From Saprospiraceae bacterium UBA7687 (GTDB lineage: Bacteria; Bacteroidota; Bacteroidia; Chitinophagales; Saprospiraceae): DNA of 64,000 bases. Position 1 is the first letter of the stretch; each line of letters starts with the position of its first letter. The notes below the pieces were generated by a model that had not been told where the DNA came from, did not search any database, and was given only the letters and a program-made list of their open reading frames with translations. Both the position numbers and the translations under genes were made by a program. Positions 62,474 to 64,000 of the stretch are shown here, piece by piece. The DNA lies in the NCBI GenBank assembly GCA_002482845.1, contig DLGT01000072.1, forward strand, positions 2,696 to 66,695, written 5' to 3'.

Positions 62474-63844
62474 TTACATTCCTGCACCTATAGTAATACC
62501 TTGATTTCCTCTTCCTTGGATTCTGCCAGATTTTACTAAACCATCATATTTTCTCATCAACAGATAACTTTCAATTTGTTGTAAAGTATCTAGTACAACA
62601 CCAACCAAAATCAATAAAGATGTACCACCGAAAAATATAGCAAATGAATCAGTTACACCAGCTACTGCTACTAAAGCAGGCAATATAGCAATTGCACCGA
62701 TAAATAATGCTCCAGGAAGTGTTATTCTAGTGGTTAATGTATCAATATAATTTTGTGTATCCTCACCTGGCTTTATACCTGGAATAAATGAATTTTGTCT
62801 CTTTAAATACTCGGCGTATTGCTGTGGATTCACAATTAACGCTGTATATACATAGGTAAATAAAACTATCAGAACAAAAAACAATAAATTATATGGGAAT
62901 GACTTCCAATCATTTAAACTCAATAATAAATCACTTTGTGTACCACCATCACCAGCTGCCCATTGAGCCGCTGTTAAAGGCAAAAACATGATTGCCTGAG
63001 CAAAGATGATTGGCATTACGCCAGCAGCACTTAACTTAAGATTAATAAAATCGTTTCCTGCCCCACCAGCAATATCACCAGAAGCTCTTCCTACCATTCT
63101 TTTTGCAGCCTGGATAGGAATTTTTCTAACCCCTTGAACTATCAATATAGTAGCGATTACAACAAACAAGAAGAAAACTAACTCAAGTATTAAAGGAATT
63201 AAGCCATTTGTTCCTGCCCTACTTTGCACTTCTGCTATGAATGAAGCTGGAAGTTTTGCAATAATACCAACCATAATCAATAAAGAAATACCGTTACCAA
63301 TACCCTTATCTGTTATCTTCTCTCCTAACCACATTGCAAATATTGTACCCGTAGCTAAGATAATCATATTACTAAACCAAAAAACAGTATCACTAATATT
63401 TGGATCTATAGCGCCTTCTGTACTTCTTAAAAAGGCTAAATAACCACCTCCTTGTACTAAAGTAATCAACAAAGTCAAGAATCTAGTAATTTGTGTGATC
63501 TTTTTACGGCCAGATTCACCTTCCTTTTGCTGTAACCTTTGGAAATAAGGAACTGCAAATCCCAACAATTGAACAATAATTGATGCAGTAATATAAGGCA
63601 TTATACCCAAAGCAAAAATGGAACCTTGATTAAAGGCACCACCTGTGAACGTGTTTATCAAAGACAAAAGGTCAGATGCAGGTCTATTGCTATTCCCAGC
63701 ATCCAAAGCTAATGCATTTACACCAGGCAACACAATAAATGATCCTAATCTATAAACAGCAAGTATCAACACCGTGAAAAGAATTCTATCTCTCAACTCC
63801 TTGATACTCCATATATTTTTTAAAGTTTCAATAAACTTGTTCAT
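62474..63844 (-). CDS. secY: Protein translocase subunit SecY
   Basis: A 456-residue SecY with ten hydrophobic segments. Landmarks are GVMPIIFAQAIMFLPL, YAEYLKRQNSFIPGIKPGEDT and the C-terminal QIESYLLMRKYDGLVKSGR. It forms the SecYEG channel. A 12-bp gap separates it from rplO. Confidence 0.97.
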   Translation of the reverse strand: MNKFIETLKNIWSIKELRDRILFTVLILAVYRLGSFIVLPGVNALALDAGNSNRPASDLLSLINTFTGGAFNQGSIFALGIMPYITASIIVQLLGFAVPYFQRLQQKEGESGRKKITQITRFLTLLITLVQGGGYLAFLRSTEGAIDPNISDTVFWFSNMIILATGTIFAMWLGEKITDKGIGNGISLLIMVGIIAKLPASFIAEVQSRAGTNGLIPLILELVFFLFVVIATILIVQGVRKIPIQAAKRMVGRASGDIAGGAGNDFINLKLSAAGVMPIIFAQAIMFLPLTAAQWAAGDGGTQSDLLLSLNDWKSFPYNLLFFVLIVLFTYVYTALIVNPQQYAEYLKRQNSFIPGIKPGEDTQNYIDTLTTRITLPGALFIGAIAILPALVAVAGVTDSFAIFFGGTSLLILVGVVLDTLQQIESYLLMRKYDGLVKSGRIQGRGNQGITIGAGM

Positions 63845-63856
63845 TTTCTAAAAATA

Positions 63857-64000
63857 TTAAGCATTAATAGTACCGCCTGCTGCCTCAATCTTGGACTTAG
63901 CAGTAGCAGAAAAAGCGTCTACATTAACATTAAGTTTTACAGATATCTCCCCATTACCAAGGATTTTAACTTTATCACCCCTATTAATGATACCTTCATT
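63857..64000 (-). CDS. rplO: 50S ribosomal protein L15 (3' end only)
   Basis: Only the last 47 codons lie in the window: NEGIINRGDKVKILGNGE, then KLNVNVDAFSATAKSKIEAA and a final GGTINA, the C-terminal part of L15. The gene continues beyond 64000. Upstream of secY as expected for the spc operon. Confidence 0.93.
   Translation of the reverse strand, partial: NEGIINRGDKVKILGNGEISVKLNVNVDAFSATAKSKIEAAGGTINA

Overview
The window looks like chromosomal DNA of a Bacteroidota bacterium, most likely from the Saprospiria or a neighbouring class. The evidence is an AT-rich sequence, secreted proteins with the C-terminal domain used by the type IX secretion / gliding system (47816-49954, probably also 38229-40070), a GldE-like CNNM/CorC protein, TAnnTTTG promoter boxes with few Shine-Dalgarno sites, and the order rplO-secY-map-infA-rpmJ-rpsM-rpsK-rpsD-rpoA-rplQ followed by carA and eno. 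No rRNA, tRNA, CRISPR array, prophage or complete autonomous insertion sequence was seen.

Region 1 (1-15.4 kb, all minus strand) is a surface-polysaccharide locus. It runs from an SLBB/Wza-like export protein through a HTH/nucleotidyltransferase-like regulator and an UpxY/NusG-like antiterminator to WbpE-, Ugd-, RmlB-, Wzz-, WbpD- and WbpB-like proteins. Nearly every gap between these genes holds an accessory item: a four-helix-bundle gene, a degenerate kinase-like gene with a small partner, a YoeB-type toxin-antitoxin pair, two GxxExxY genes, two copies of a MITE-like element, and several families of simple or palindromic repeats. The two GxxExxY genes sit directly against arrays of about 90-100 bp palindromic units.

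Region 2 (15.4-30 kb) is mixed metabolism: cobalamin-dependent methionine synthase, a YhhN protein, a methionine/kynurenine-type aminotransferase, an ALDH7-type dehydrogenase, a secreted thioredoxin-MsrA-like fusion, a polysaccharide-deacetylase-like protein, and hypothetical membrane or secreted proteins. Two more MITE copies lie at 28.0 and 30.1 kb.

Region 3 (30-54 kb) holds pyrG, a SpoU methyltransferase, hldD, a REP-associated tyrosine transposase (RAYT) framed by REP-like palindromes, serA, a candidate small RNA, ElaA-type and EEP-type proteins, asd, a very acidic/lysine-rich LEA-like protein, radA, an M16 peptidase, rsmI, a CHU_C surface protein, lptC, a gldE-like gene, and an iscS-iscU-iscA cluster.

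Region 4 (54-64 kb, minus strand) is housekeeping: sucD, an FtsB/DivIC-like gene, eno, carA, and the alpha/spc ribosomal operon, which runs off the window inside rplO.

All functional calls come from motif and family recognition by reading. No database search or structure prediction was run.
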